Positions 45,392 through 55,935 of a stretch of DNA of 64,000 nt are shown one piece after another. Position numbers and translations under genes: made by a program. The notes under the pieces were generated by a model, which worked only from the letters and a program-made list of their open reading frames with translations, had not been told where the DNA came from and ran no database searches. Within the stretch, counting starts at the first letter, position 1. Every line of letters starts with the position of its first letter. This DNA is from Cavia porcellus (Eukaryota; Chordata; Mammalia; Rodentia; Caviidae): NCBI RefSeq assembly GCF_034190915.1, contig NW_026947489.1, positions 63,860,001 to 63,924,000 of the forward strand, given 5' to 3'.

Positions 45392-45530
45392 ATTCAATAA
45401 AAATGAAAAAGACAAAAAAGAGGGGGCTGGGGATTTAGCTCAGCAGCATTAAGTACCTGCCTTGCAAGCAGGCAGTCATGAGTTCGATCCCTGGTACCGA
45501 TAAAAAGGAAAAAGACAAAAAAAAAAAAGA
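45392..45530 (+). mobile_element. Young ID SINE behind a stray ID tail
   Basis: The full copy is 45423-45528. It is directly preceded by AATAAAAATGAAAAAGACAA, which is the end of another ID without its body. Confidence 0.85.
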
Positions 45531-46537
45531 TGAAATTGCATAAAACATTTGAATTTAGACAAGAAAAACAAAAATGAGTTATTGAATCCAAGTGTTACTG
45601 ACAAAAGAATATTTAAATTCTGATTTAGTCATGGCATTGCTTTTAAAAGACCATATATGACAAATACTTTTTAAATAGGTAGGTTCTTCTTTCAGAGTTC
45701 AAAAATGAAATTACGTAAATTAATTCCCTCACACATGGTTCAGCCAACAGCCACAAGGGCAAAATAATTGTGGGAGAAAAATAGATGAAGTACTTAAAAA
45801 ACAACTTGTGGTTTGTTTGTGTTTTTACATGAAATTCTCTTTTAGCATTCTTAAAATGTAGACTTGTTTGAGAAAGGTATTTATTGTGAATCACACCTCT
45901 GTCTGGGATTGAGTATTCAAAACATACTTGGAATCTGTATTGTCTCGTATTTCTACACTTGATTTTCTTTCTAAAATATATCACATGGTCCCACAGCATT
46001 GAGCACTTTAAGAAAAAAATACAAACAGTGAGTTTTTAAATGTTAATAATAAAAACATATTTACCTCTAAATGTGTTTGCTAGAGATAGGAATGCTTCTA
46101 GATAATAATTCACACTTTAAGCTCTGGACTTTCAAGCCCTAGTGACTGCTGAGATAACTCATACTTTACCATAGAAGACAATGTCCAAATAACCAAGAAT
46201 CAACTAAATGCAGTTAAATTCCTGTGGACTTGTGGACATCATCCCCATGTGATGAAAATGTTATATAGAGCATTAGCCATCAGTAGTGCAGGCAGAAGGC
46301 CATGAGTACACTGAACAACAATCTGCGATGAACAACGTAGAAGTACATTGGAATACTTGCCAACCTTCTCAACAGTGTGGTCGATTGACCGAGTCCAATC
46401 CTAGTTGGGCAGTGTGAGCAGGGCTTACAGCAATTCCACATGCATATGGATGGTAAAATTGTTCTTTGGAATATTTGTGAAAAATTGTTCTTTGAATTAT
46501 ATAACTTTTTGTTTTCTCCTCTCTACCCACCCAATAG

Positions 46538-46726
<189 letters not shown>

Positions 46727-47544
46727 TGAAGGAAGTGAAGTCTCTGGGTCTACTCCTTCTGGTTGGTAGCTCATTTAAATAATAACTATGCCAAAAATAT
46801 TTGGAAGTTACCAAATCCCTTTGTTTTCTTTACTGCCTCTTCTTTCCTTATTTCTCTTTTTTCCCCCTGTGTGAAACTATTTTTCCAAGACCTTCATCAA
46901 ACAAAAGTAGCGTCCTATGTAGGAAAGTGCACATCATCTAAATATACATCATCCAGAGAATGTAGTTTCTTTACTGACCACAGCTGTGAGAAGATAGCCT
47001 TTCGCTACTTCTTATTTTCTCTCACATACTCTACTAGCACTTCCTCTCCTGGCACTGATGTCTTTACCGAAAACCAGCCAGATGTTACTATATGAGAGAA
47101 TGGGGAAGAGGGGAGTCACTGGAGAGGCCAGGAAATGTGGGTTGTGACAGAGGTGAGAATTTGCTAGTCCTCAAAGCCATTCTGAGCAAAAATTTAAGGA
47201 CACACACATATGCACAAATATGAGAGAAAAGAGCCCAAGAACTGTTTTGTCCCAGGAATGAAACTGATGACCTTGCACTTGCCAGCTTGGCACTGTACTG
47301 CTGAGTTTCACTCCCGTCCACAGCCCAAGAACTTAGGAGGGGAAGTGGACATAAGGCTTCTAAAACTATGATATAAATTCTGTTTTTTTTTTTTTTTTGT
47401 TTTGTTTTTAGGGCAAGTCTCACTAGAATAAAATAAAAATTAACATGAAAAGAATGTTTTAATTAGTGTAGCTTCCAGCAAAGAAAATACATACGAAAGA
47501 AAAGCAAGAACAGTGATTCCCTAGTTCCCTTATAGGCGTCCATT

Positions 47545-47697
47545 ACTGGGAATAGTGGCACGCACCTATAATCCAAGCACTCAGAAGGCTAAGACAGGAG
47601 GTTCATTGTGAGATTGAGACCAACCTAGACTTCAAAGTAAGCTCAAGGCCAGTCTGAACTGCACAGTGAAACCCTGTCTCAAAAAGACAAAAAAATT
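47545..47697 (+). mobile_element. B1-like SINE with full duplication
   Basis: ACTGGGAATAGTGGCACGCA, CTCAAGGCCAGTCTGAACTG, AAACCCTGTCTCAAAAAGAC. Confidence 0.85.
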
Positions 47698-47704
47698 ATC
47701 TCTC

Positions 47705-47878
47705 AGCTGGGCTTGACAGTAAACATGGATAATCTTAGCACTCAGGAGGCTGAGGCAGGAAAATCACCATGGCCAGCCTGGGATCATAGTGAGTTCAAGG
47801 CCAGCCTGGGATACATAGTGAGTTCAAGACCACCTGAACTACATAGTGAGACCATGGCTCAAAAACACAAAACAAAAA
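47705..47878 (+). mobile_element. B1-like SINE with triplicated internal unit
   Basis: After ACTCAGGAGGCTGAGGCAGG there are three units beginning GCCAGCCTGGGATCATAG, GCCAGCCTGGGATACATAG and GACCACCTGAACTACATAG, where the usual element has two. Confidence 0.85.
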
Positions 47879-48597
47879 AATATTTTTCTCTAGCTAGGGT
47901 TAAAGCTCGGTGTGTGCTTAGTATATCTGAGACCTAGTACAAAAAGGAAAAGAAAACCTCTCCCCAGTAGTTCTTCACAACACCCCTCTGCCCCTGATTC
48001 TTGGAAGAAAGAAAAAGAAAAACTTGAGCTGCCTCCACCTTCCCTTTGGTCCTTGAAAGAGTTTATTGAGTTTGTCTTCTCTTGCCATGATAACCATTCA
48101 AACTTTTAAGGGTATGTTTTTCCTCCTTCAAGGAATATAGTGATACAGTCTTTCCACTTCTAGTTTGCTCAGTGAACACAAGATTTTTAATAATCCAGTG
48201 ATACTTAGTTTCTTAAAATGTAAAATGCCTTCATAGAATTTGAAATAATAATACTATTTTTAAGTAGAATTTTTAAATAATAAATACTATGTTGAATAAG
48301 AAATTATTTCACAAGGTATCTGAAAATGATTTTTTTCTTTTTAGTTGATTATAGGGGAACAGGAATATTATCATTTAGCTTTTTGGAGACTTTAATCCCT
48401 AATAACATTATTTCAGTTATTTTTATAATAATTTTATAATCTGTAAATTTTCCTACAACCCGTCTTGTACTTCTTGCATTATAGTAACTTTCTATAATTT
48501 ACTATAAAATCATGCAATTAAGTACTCTGATCTGTAGTGACAGACATGCAAATTATCAAACCTGTTATTTCAGAATGCCTCAAAATTGCTAGGTATT

Positions 48598-48722
48598 TTA
48601 GCTGGGCATGGTGGCACCTGCCTATAATCCCAGTACACTAGGAGGCTGATACAGGAGGATAACAAGTTTGAGCCCATTCTGGGCAACTTAACAATTTAGC
48701 AAGACCCTGTCTCAGAATAATA
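48598..48722 (+). mobile_element. B1-like SINE
   Basis: AGCTGGGCATGGTGGCACCT, AATCCCAGTACACTAGGAGG, AAGACCCTGTCTCAGAATAA. Confidence 0.8.
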
Positions 48723-48939
48723 CTTTGTACTTTGCTTATTGTAATTCTGGGTTATATTTTGTAGTTGTCACAGTTAGAGTAGTTAGTAAGTAGTAGTTGC
48801 CAAATAGAATAAGTAATAGCTTGAATTCAAGTCTTTTCACTTCTAGTTCAGTATTCCTGGGCTGAGTTTGTATCTCGGTAGTAGTGCACTTGGCTAACTC
48901 TTGCATAAACCTGTGTTCAATCTTCAAGCAGAGAGTGAA

Positions 48940-49065
48940 AGTACAGTGCCATGCATGGTAGTGCACACCTGTAATTCCAGCACTTGGGAGGCTAAGGCAG
49001 GAGGATCACTGTGAGTTTGAGGTTAGTCTGGACTACTAAATGAGGTGCTGTCTCAAAAAAAAAGC
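48940..49065 (+). mobile_element. B1-like SINE, single unit, behind an ID-like fragment
   Basis: ATGCATGGTAGTGCACACCT, CAGCACTTGGGAGGCTAAGG; an ID-like TTGTATCTCGGTAGTAGTGC lies at 48868-48925. Confidence 0.75.
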
Positions 49066-49102
49066 TCCAGGAGGCCAGAAACATTTGTGGTTGGCTGAGA
49101 TT

Positions 49103-49185
49103 TTGTGTGTGTGTGTGTGCCAGGGATTGAACTCACGACCATGTGCTTACCAGGCAGGCACTTACGCTGAGCTAAATCCCCAACC
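49103..49185 (-). mobile_element. Older ID SINE, antisense, with GT-repeat tail
   Basis: GCCAGGGATTGAACTCACGA to GAGCTAAATCCCCAACC; the tail position is occupied by a (GT)n microsatellite at 49103-49118. Confidence 0.7.
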
Positions 49186-49189
49186 TTGA

Positions 49190-49256
49190 TAGGTATTCTA
49201 ATGCCTAAAATAGCATTTGGTGTATAGTAGGCATTTAATACATATTTAGTAACTGG
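49190..49256 (+). mobile_element. L2/MIR 3'-tail relic
   Basis: GTATAGTAGGCATTTAATAC followed by ATATTTAGTAACTG is the shared L2/MIR tail (CATAGTAGGTGCTCAATAAATATTTG) with divergence. A young-looking ID copy precedes it and a B1+ID dimer follows. Confidence 0.45.
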
Positions 49257-49284
49257 ATCTGCCTAAGCTTCTTTACAGTGAAGG

Positions 49285-49495
49285 ACCCTTTTTTCCTATT
49301 ATTACTAGGAGTTTAACTCAAGGCTCGCACCTCTAAGCAAGTACTTTGTCACTGAACTATATTTCCAGTCCTTTTTATTTTGAGACAGGGCTTCTCGGAG
49401 ATTCACAGGCTGGACTCAAACTTGTACTCCTGTGTGGGCTTCCTCATTGCTGGCGTCATAGGCACACACCAGGACACCCACTCTGAGGGGCTTTT
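49285..49495 (-). mobile_element. B1+ID dimer, antisense
   Basis: GAGTTTAACTCAAGGCTCGC (ID) then TTTTGAGACAGGGCTTCTCG (B1). Confidence 0.65.
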
Positions 49496-49880
49496 CTTTA
49501 ACAGATAACTCCATGAAATTGCTCAGTGACCTGGGCACTGCTTCATGGTGTGTTGTTAGTAAATGACAGCAGGGAGGGCTGGTGGCAGTGCCAGTGGTTC
49601 TTTCGCTTAGTCAGTAGTTTCTATCTCCAGCTGTCTGACTCTGCTGCAGACCCCTTATTACTGATTTCCTTGCAGAATTCTCTTACCATTGTCTCTTTGG
49701 CTTTATAGGACTCAGGCACTGTGTGTATAACATTCTACATGCTGTAGTCTAACCTGCCTACTCTCCTTGAGTCTGGACAGACAACAGAATACTAAAGAAT
49801 TTAGTACCGATTTGGAATTTATTTAGAATTATTCATATTTAGTCAGCATTATTACTCATTATTGAAAGCTAAAGTTAAAT

Positions 49881-50004
49881 ACTATCTTTTGGGGCTGGGG
49901 ATTTAGCTCAGCGGCATAAGCGCCTGCCTTGCAAGCAGGCAGTTGTGAGTTTGATCCCTGGTACCGATAAAAAGGAAAAAGACAAAAAAAAAAAACCATC
50001 TTTT
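49881..50004 (+). mobile_element. Young ID SINE
   Basis: The body is 49891-49994 and near consensus. The flanks ACTATCTTTT and ACCATCTTTT are a 10-base target duplication with one change. Confidence 0.88.
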
Positions 50005-50558
50005 GACTCTTTAATTAATTATATAATTAATGTGCTCTTCGTTTTTTGTTTTCTTTTTAACTTCGGTACATCATTGTTAGGCTTTTGGTTTTCTTAATTG
50101 GTTTTGTTTTGTCATGTTTACCTCTTCGGGCATTTACAGCTTTACATTTATGTGAATGTATTATCCATAGTAAGTGCTTTATGTTAACATTTGTTGGATT
50201 GAGCTGAGAATATTTGTTACGTGTTAAACCTAAAAATATTTTCTCTTGTTTTAGTAAGATATCTTTAGTGAATAAAGTACTTTAATGACTTTAATGAGTG
50301 ACTTTCATGAATGACTAATGAATAGAGAGAGTATTTCATTGACATCAAGCTACATACAGAACCTTAAGTCTCTTAAAAACCTCCCATGAAAGCATTAAAG
50401 ATAAGTCTTTTCAAGAGCATTTAGTTAGATTTAACCCAGACCCCTCTTGATGGAGTGATTAACTTTGATTTCCATGATAGAGGCTTTGTGGCAACTCAGA
50501 ATTCCAAGGCACACAGAGCAAGTGAATGTCCACTGTTCCCTCCCAGTCTAGGGTTTCA

Positions 50559-50565
50559 TGACTCA
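50559..50565. promoter_or_regulatory. AP-1 consensus site in unique sequence upstream of an exon
   Basis: TTTCATGACTCACATTTT lies in a unique block (50440-50690) of higher GC than the AT-rich DNA around it, 330 bases before the 50894 exon. Confidence 0.2.
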
Positions 50566-50893
50566 CATTTTCCCTCAGACAGAGTCCCATATCCTAGGAA
50601 GCCCACAGCTGTGCTTAAGGAAAAGCATCTTTCAAAACACATAAGGAATGTAGTCATTATATACTGTAACCATGTACCAATGAGATTAAAATTTTAAAAA
50701 TAAAACCTAACAACTGAAAATAAAGCACAAAGTTGGTAGCATTTAAATTAAATCTTGTCTTTTGCTTTGAAAGAAATTTTAAAACTGTAGTTCGGGGCAA
50801 AACTTCACCTTTTTTAGCTTATTATCAGAATTGTGCATTTGTGCTGTTTCATTTATTGACAGATGTTTCTCTTTACTGGTGTTTTCTTTACAG

Positions 50894-50955
50894 AAAATCT
50901 TTGTTATTATAACATTCAGCAAGCACATTGTGGAGCAGATGGTGGCTTTCATTGG
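50894..50955 (+). CDS. VMP1: VMP1 coding exon (homologous to human exon 11)
   Basis: The exon is 62 bases: 20 codons plus GG of a split glycine codon (phase 2 donor). The acceptor is tgttttctttacag and the donor is TGG|gtgagt. It encodes KIFVIITFSKHIVEQMVAFI, a membrane helix followed by an amphipathic part, identical to human as recalled. The remaining C-terminus is known to hold another membrane helix, the Beclin-1-binding tail and an ER-retrieval-type end. It would start in the next exon, which I could not find in the 13 kb to the window end. Confidence 0.95.
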
Positions 50956-51134
50956 GTGAGTGACTTTTTACAGTCTACTATGACATATGTCATCACTGTT
51001 GCCGTGGATGTTGGAGTGGGGTAAATGTGTAGACTGATCTGGGAGAGAATTTTCAAGATAGCTCATTATTTGTTTGGGAAACAAAAATCTTTTGTCCTGT
51101 AAAATTGAAGAATTTTGATCCTATGAAAAGGAAG

Positions 51135-51285
51135 GATTAACTGAGCATGGTGGTGCATACATTGAAACTCAGCACTCTGGAGGCTAAGACAAGAAGCTTG
51201 CTATGAATTCGAGACCAGCCTGGGCTACATGAGTTCCAGGTCAACCTGCACTACATAGTGAGACCCTGCCTCAAAAAAAAGGGGG
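51135..51285 (+). mobile_element. B1-like SINE with full duplication
   Basis: CTGAGCATGGTGGTGCATAC, GAGACCAGCCTGGGCTACAT, GAGACCCTGCCTCAAAA. Confidence 0.85.
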
Positions 51286-51414
51286 GAGGTGCGGGGCTGG
51301 GGGTTTAGCTCAGCGGCATAAGCACCTGCCTTGAAAGCAGGCAGTCGAGTTCGATCCCTGGTACCGATAAAAAGGAAAAAGACTGGAAAAAAAAAAAAAA
51401 AAAAAAAGGAGGTG
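51285..51414 (+). mobile_element. Young ID SINE inserted in the tail of a B1
   Basis: The body is 51292-51407, with three bases lost in the B box (AGTCGAGTTCG) and a long A tail. GGAGGTG flanks it on both sides. It follows the A-rich end of the B1 at 51135-51285. Confidence 0.85.
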
Positions 51415-51844
51415 GGAAATGGTGTTCACTTTGTCCTTTTGCCATTGTGAAGCAAACATCAAGTCACATAATTAATTTCTCCTGTGCAGGGTATCTACCC
51501 CAAGATCTTATGCATGCTACCCAAGCACCAGGTCACATAATTCTTATTTGAAAAATGTTTTGAGGTTTGAGTCTGTAACTTGTCCCAGGGAATAAAAATT
51601 TCTCCTTATATAAAAGACACATGTGTATCATTATGGTTTAAGAGTGTTTTAATAAAATGCTATGGGTTTGGGCCAGAATTGGATGGCACATACACAATTG
51701 CATTTACTAAAAATATAAATCTTACGTAGAACTTCAGTGTTTTATTAAATAATCCATTATAGGATGATATAATATTACTGAAATAATAGGTCTGAATCAG
51801 TTACTTCACTAAAGAAAAATTAGGCCATTTTTAGAAGGCTAACC

Positions 51845-51960
51845 TAGCCTGACATGATGGCAAACATCTGTCATCCCAGCAGTCTTTGAGACTGAGGCAA
51901 GAGTATTACAAATTTGAGCCTTGCTGGGGACTTCAACGAGATCTTCTCTCAAAAAGGACT
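51845..51960 (+). mobile_element. B1-like SINE, degraded
   Basis: AGCCTGACATGATGGCAAAC and GACTGAGGCAAGAGTATTAC. Confidence 0.7.
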
Positions 51961-52027
51961 GGGTATGTAACTTTCTGCAAAAGCCCTAGAGTTGTACAGA
52001 GTGGCAGAGTGCTTACTTGACATGCAC

Positions 52028-52115
52028 AAGGGGCTGGGGATTCAGCTCAGTGGCATAAGTGCCTGCCTGGCAAGTGTGAGGTCATGAGTTGGATCCCTGT
52101 TAACAAACAAACAAA
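52028..52115 (+). mobile_element. Older ID SINE
   Basis: GGGGCTGGGGATTCAGCTCA with GCCTGGCAAGTGTGAGG and an AACAAACAAAC tail. A few bases before it is the end of a degraded SINE (51957-52025). Confidence 0.8.
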
Positions 52116-52209
52116 CTAAAAATACATAAAGGCCTTGGGTCTGATCCCCTCCACTGCAAAAAATAAATAAATAAAAATTAAAAATAAATCAAAAATAGAT
52201 AAAGGAAAA

Positions 52210-52295
52210 CTAGTGCTGGAGGGGTAGTTCAGGAGTAGAGCACATTCTCAACATGCATGAAGTTCTGGGTTCAATCCCCAGTGCCAGGGAAAATA
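52210..52295 (+). mobile_element. Divergent ID-like SINE
   Basis: GCTGGAGGGGTAGTTCAGGA and GGGTTCAATCCCCAGTGCC; closer to the classic rodent ID consensus than the young subfamily here. Confidence 0.7.
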
Positions 52296-52394
52296 AAGAT
52301 TCCAGACATTTGCCAACTATTGCATCGTAAATAGACCCATCACTCATTAGGAGAGTCACTGGCCTAAATAATGACCATTCATGCATTCATTAAT

Positions 52395-52552
52395 TCGTTA
52401 TTTTGGTTTTTTGAGTCAGGGTCTTGCTATGTAGTGCAGGCTGGTCTAAAAACTAACTTGTGTAGCTCAGGCTGACCTCAAACCCACAGCCACCCCCTGC
52501 CTCGGCCTCTCAAAGACTGGGATTACATGTGTGAGCAACCTTGCTTGGCTCC
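52395..52552 (-). mobile_element. B1-like SINE
   Basis: TTTTGAGTCAGGGTCTTGCT, GTAGCTCAGGCTGACCTCAA, GGGATTACATGTGTGAGC. Confidence 0.8.
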
Positions 52553-52694
52553 AATAATGGCCTTAAGATTTCAGTTAAGGCATTTTCAGGAAACTTTCTC
52601 CACCCTGATCACATACCCCTGTATCAGGGACCACTGTGCACAACAGCATGCACTACCATACCTGTATTTTTTTCTTTTACATTTGTTTTCTTTT

Positions 52695-52776
52695 CTTTTG
52701 TTGTTGTTGTTGTTGTTACTGGAAATTGAACTCAGGACCTCACACTTGCCAGGCAGGAACTACATCCCCAGCCTAC
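52695..52776 (-). mobile_element. Older ID SINE, antisense, truncated, TTG-repeat tail
   Basis: A (TTG)n run, then GAAATTGAACTCAGGACCTC and ACATCCCCAGCC; about 12 bases of the A-box region are lost. Confidence 0.65.
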
Positions 52777-52878
52777 ATTTGTTTTCTTTTGATTGTAGGC
52801 AGGCAGGAATATTTTTGTTCTGTTTTGTTTTGTGTTGGGGGAGCTGGGGTTCAAAGCCTTTGAATTAAGCTAAATCAA

Positions 52879-52924
52879 TGTCTCTCACTCTCACTCTCAC
52901 TCTCCTTCTCCCTCTCCCTCTGTC
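52879..52924. repeat. (CTCTCA)n/(CTCCCT)n microsatellite
   Basis: Three CTCTCA-type units grade into CTCCCT units at the tail of a neighbouring SINE. Confidence 0.85.
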
Positions 52925-53062
52925 TAGTAATTTTTTGAGATGGGTTTTAGTACTAATTCACTGAATGACAGAGGCTGAATTTGTGATCCTTGTGATCCTC
53001 CTGCCTCAACCTTCTAAAGTGCTAGGATTAGGGGTATGTGCCACCATACCTAGCTGTGTCTT
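52925..53062 (-). mobile_element. B1-like SINE next to a CTCTCA repeat
   Basis: TTTTTTGAGATGGGTTTTAG and GTGCTAGGATTAGGGGTATG. Confidence 0.65.
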
Positions 53063-53079
53063 TAAGGTTATATTTGTGG

Positions 53080-53226
53080 GTGTATGGTTACTGCCTCCTT
53101 GCTGCTAACCTGTAAACTTCCTGACAGGAGAGAGCACTCTATTGTTTCACAGTTATGCTCATAGCATCTTGACTGACATGTAGCAGGTACTCAGCAAATT
53201 GCTACTGAATAAATGAACACATGTCC
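53080..53226 (+). mobile_element. L2 3'-end relic
   Basis: AACCTGTAAACTTCCTGACA, then ATGTAGCAGGTACTCAGC and ACTGAATAAATGAACA, follow the L2 3' terminus in order. Confidence 0.6.
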
Positions 53227-53419
53227 AAATAAAGATCTGACCAACAAAAATTAACAAGTTATTGATGCTCCACAGATTCTTTGTTTCCCTGGCCCTTGGT
53301 GTTTCTAAGACTTTATGTTTTTTATCTTAGTAAATAGAAATTAAGATGCCATTAGTTTTAGAAAAACATCGTTTAGTTGGATTATCTTACATTTTTCAAA
53401 ATCAGTAGTTTATTTGTCT

Positions 53420-53605
53420 TTTCGTACTGGAGATTGAACTCTGGGCCTTTGCACTGAGCTACATCCCCAGCTCTTCTCACCATTTATTTTGAAACCAGGT
53501 CCTGTGAAGTCACTGAGTTGGCCAGGCTGGGTTGGAACTTGGAGTCCCCTGCTCAGTGCCCTCAGAGCCCTGGAATCTCCAGCAGGCAGTGCAATGCCCT
53601 GGGCA
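53420..53605 (-). mobile_element. B1+ID dimer, antisense
   Basis: TACTGGAGATTGAACTCTGG to GAGCTACATCCCCAGC (ID), then TTTTGAAACCAGGTCCTGTG (B1). Confidence 0.7.
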
Positions 53606-54182
53606 GTCCTTTCTTTTAAGCTCCACCAGCGTGGTCCCTAAGATATCCTGGGGATAATCCTTCTTCTAAATGATAAGATAATTTTGCATAAATGTATTCT
53701 GTACCCAGTGCCTACCAAAGTCTCGTTTTTGTGGATTTAATTTGTTGGTGTCATATTTTAAAGATTATTCTCAGGATATGGGGGCTGGAATGACCTGCTG
53801 GCCTCACCTTTTCCCAGCAGTGTATCCAGGCACTGCCTCGTTTCTAGATAATCTGTTCAACTCTGGGACTAATGGGCCTTGCCTGAGGAGAGTGATGCTT
53901 TACTATCAGATGCCAAAAGGTATCTTTTTTGTATCTGTCACTGATAACATTATCTCATGATGAGATTCTCCAGTTGAGTATGACATGATTTATTCTCTGT
54001 GTTTTGAAATGCTTTTAAATACAAATGATTAAGTGAGCACTAGCAAACTGGGCTGGTGGCACAGTGCTTGCTTAACACAGGCCCTTGTTCATTCCCAGCA
54101 TTGCACAATAATAACAGTGATAATAAAGACTAAATATATTTACTGAAGCAATATTGAAGACTAACCAATGAAAAGAATCAAC

Positions 54183-54305
54183 TTTTTTGAAACAAAATCT
54201 TGCCAAAGATGGCCTCAAACTCACAGACTTTGGGGTTCATGTGATCCTCTTGCCTCAGCTTTTGAAGAATCTGAAACTGCAGGCTTGTCAGCACCAAGAA
54301 TAAAT
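54183..54305 (-). mobile_element. B1-like SINE, degraded, behind an ID-like fragment
   Basis: TTTGAAACAAAATCTTGCCA and TGCCTCAGCTTTTGAAG; ID-like GGGCTGGTGGCACAGTGCTT is at 54050-54110. Confidence 0.55.
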
Positions 54306-54356
54306 TTTAAGTAGCTCTAATAATTATGATTGACTGTCATGCTAAATCAACCAGCA

Positions 54357-54592
54357 TAGTCAGGCATGGTGGCACCCTTCTATAATTCTAGTACTGTGGA
54401 AGGCTGAGGCAGGAGACTGCCAGGTTCAAGTGGAGCCTGTGCAACTTGGTCGGTGAACTAGGAAGATCTGTCTCAAAGTAATATCTGCCAAAGGGCTGGG
54501 AATGTAGCTCAGTACAGAGGCCTTGGATTCAATCCCCAGTAGTGCAAAAGGAAGGAAGGAAGGGTGGGAGGGAGGGAGGGAGGAGGAAGGGA
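54357..54592 (+). mobile_element. B1+ID dimer with GGAA/GGGA-repeat tail
   Basis: GTCAGGCATGGTGGCACCCT (B1), GGGCTGGGAATGTAGCTCAG (ID), purine microsatellite from 54548. Confidence 0.75.
54548..54592. repeat. Polypurine microsatellite (GGAA)n/(GGGA)n
   Basis: GGAAGGAAGGAAGGGTGGGA followed by GGGA units, at the tail of a B1+ID dimer. Confidence 0.85.
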
Positions 54593-54622
54593 TTAGCAAT
54601 TTATTTCAGAAAAGAGAACATC

Positions 54623-54629
54623 TGACTCA
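54623..54629. promoter_or_regulatory. AP-1 consensus site in the intron before the last exon
   Basis: AACATCTGACTCACTAGATC contains an exact AP-1 heptamer in a short unique gap between a B1+ID dimer and an antisense B1. Confidence 0.15.
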
Positions 54630-54767
54630 CTAGATCCATTGTTGAATTGAGCTGAAAATACTGCCTCTAATTTACTGTGGAAACATTCCCCTTTGTTAAT
54701 CTCCCCTTCACATTGTTAAAACTCCACACAGTATAGCAAATCATCAAACTAAACAAGTTAACAGTGC

Positions 54768-54918
54768 AGTCTTTTTGTTTTGAGTAGGGTCTCGCTATAG
54801 TTGAAGCTAGCCTTGAATTCAATATTGTCCAGACTGACCTTGAGTTTGTAAGCAATCTCTTGCTTCAGGCTCCAGATACTGGTGATACATGTTTGGGCCA
54901 CCATGCCCAGCTATACAT
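54768..54918 (-). mobile_element. B1-like SINE
   Basis: TTTTGAGTAGGGTCTCGCTA, GTCCAGACTGACCTTGAG, CCACCATGCCCAGC. Confidence 0.75.
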
Positions 54919-54994
54919 AATACAAATGATTCTTGAGGAAAGTATTTTTTTTATAACACAGTAGGCTTTTTGTATATCTTAGATTGGTTGCTCC

Positions 54995-55072
54995 ATTTTT
55001 GTATTAGGGATATAACCTAGGGCCTTATACATCTAGGCACATACTGCACTGAGCTACACACCCCAGCTCCTT
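54995..55072 (-). mobile_element. Older ID-like SINE, antisense
   Basis: TATTAGGGATATAACCTAGG and CACTGAGCTACACACCCCAG. Confidence 0.6.
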
Positions 55073-55079
55073 TTTAATT

Positions 55080-55170
55080 TTTTTTTTTTTTTTATCTATA
55101 CCAGGGATCAAACTTACGACTGCCTGCTTGCAAGGCAAGCGCTTATGCCGCTGAGCTAAATCCCCAGCCC
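55080..55170 (-). mobile_element. Young ID SINE, antisense, head to head with the next copy
   Basis: The complement reads GGGCTGGGGATTTAGCTCAG through GGTATAGATAAAAA. Its head lies 35 bases from the head of the plus-strand copy at 55206. The exact flanking duplication is ambiguous because both sides are T-rich. Confidence 0.88.
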
Positions 55171-55191
55171 AATTTTTTTACTTTTTAATTT

Positions 55192-55316
55192 AAGATATAA
55201 TTACAGGGGCTGGGGATTTATAAGTGCCTGCCTTGCAAGCAGGTAGTCGTGAGTTCAATCCCTGGTACCGATAAAAAGGAAAAAGACCCAAAAAAAAAAA
55301 AAAAGATACAATTACA
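55192..55316 (+). mobile_element. Young ID SINE with A-box deletion
   Basis: The body is 55206-55302. GGGGATTTATAAGTGCC shows loss of the GCTCAGCGGCA part. AAGATATAATTACA and AAGATACAATTACA flank it as a 14-base target duplication. Confidence 0.9.
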
Positions 55317-55402
55317 ACTACAACTTGCCTACAACTTGGCAATCTTTCTTCCTCAGCCTCCTATATAGCTGGAATTATAGACATATGCCATTACACCTAG
55401 CC
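55317..55402 (-). mobile_element. B1-like SINE, partial, antisense
   Basis: CTTCCTCAGCCTCCTATATA and GGAATTATAGACATATGCCA. Confidence 0.6.
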
Positions 55403-55756
55403 ATTAATCTTTACCTTTTTTCTTTTCTTCTTTTTCCGTCTTTTTGCATTGCTGGGAATTAAACCCAGCTTCTTACGCATGCCAGGCAAGTTCTCTGTGT
55501 ATGAAAACAGTGTCATTTTATATATAATCTCTTGCCTGTTTTAAGTGAAACAGTCAATGTGTGTTTTGATCATCCCACATATATTATTCCTGTAGCTAAC
55601 AGTCTCGCCCCTTTCCTGTTGGTGGTTATTTGGACACTGTTTCTGCCATTTGAACAATGCTCTGATAAACATGTCTTTAGTCCAGCATAGGAAAGACCCT
55701 AAAAGAGGATGAAAAGGATGGTTCAGTAGAGAGAAGAGGTAAATAAAGAGACATTG

Positions 55757-55935
55757 GGACCAGGCCTGCACCTTCCTATAATCCCAGAACTCTGTGAGAG
55801 GCTGAGGCAGGAGAGTTGCAGGTTTGAGCCCAGCCTGTACACATTAGCAACTTAGCGAAACCCTACATCAAGAAATAAAAAGGGCTAGGACTATCACTAA
55901 GTGTGAAGGTCCTGGGTTCAATGTGTAGGACCTAT
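55757..55935 (+). mobile_element. B1+ID dimer
   Basis: GACCAGGCCTGCACCTTCCT (B1) and AGGGCTAGGACTATCACTAA with GGTCCTGGGTTCAATG (ID). Confidence 0.65.

Larger units (their letters stand above)
42342..46537 (+). other. VMP1: VMP1 intron (4.2 kb)
   Basis: GT-AG intron between phase-0 exons. It holds a MaLR-type LTR fragment, B1 and ID copies, a MIR relic at 45222-45365 and a long pyrimidine tract. 42345-42740, 43320-43710, 43865-44200, 44730-45030 and 45540-46530 show no recognised repeat. Confidence 0.9.
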
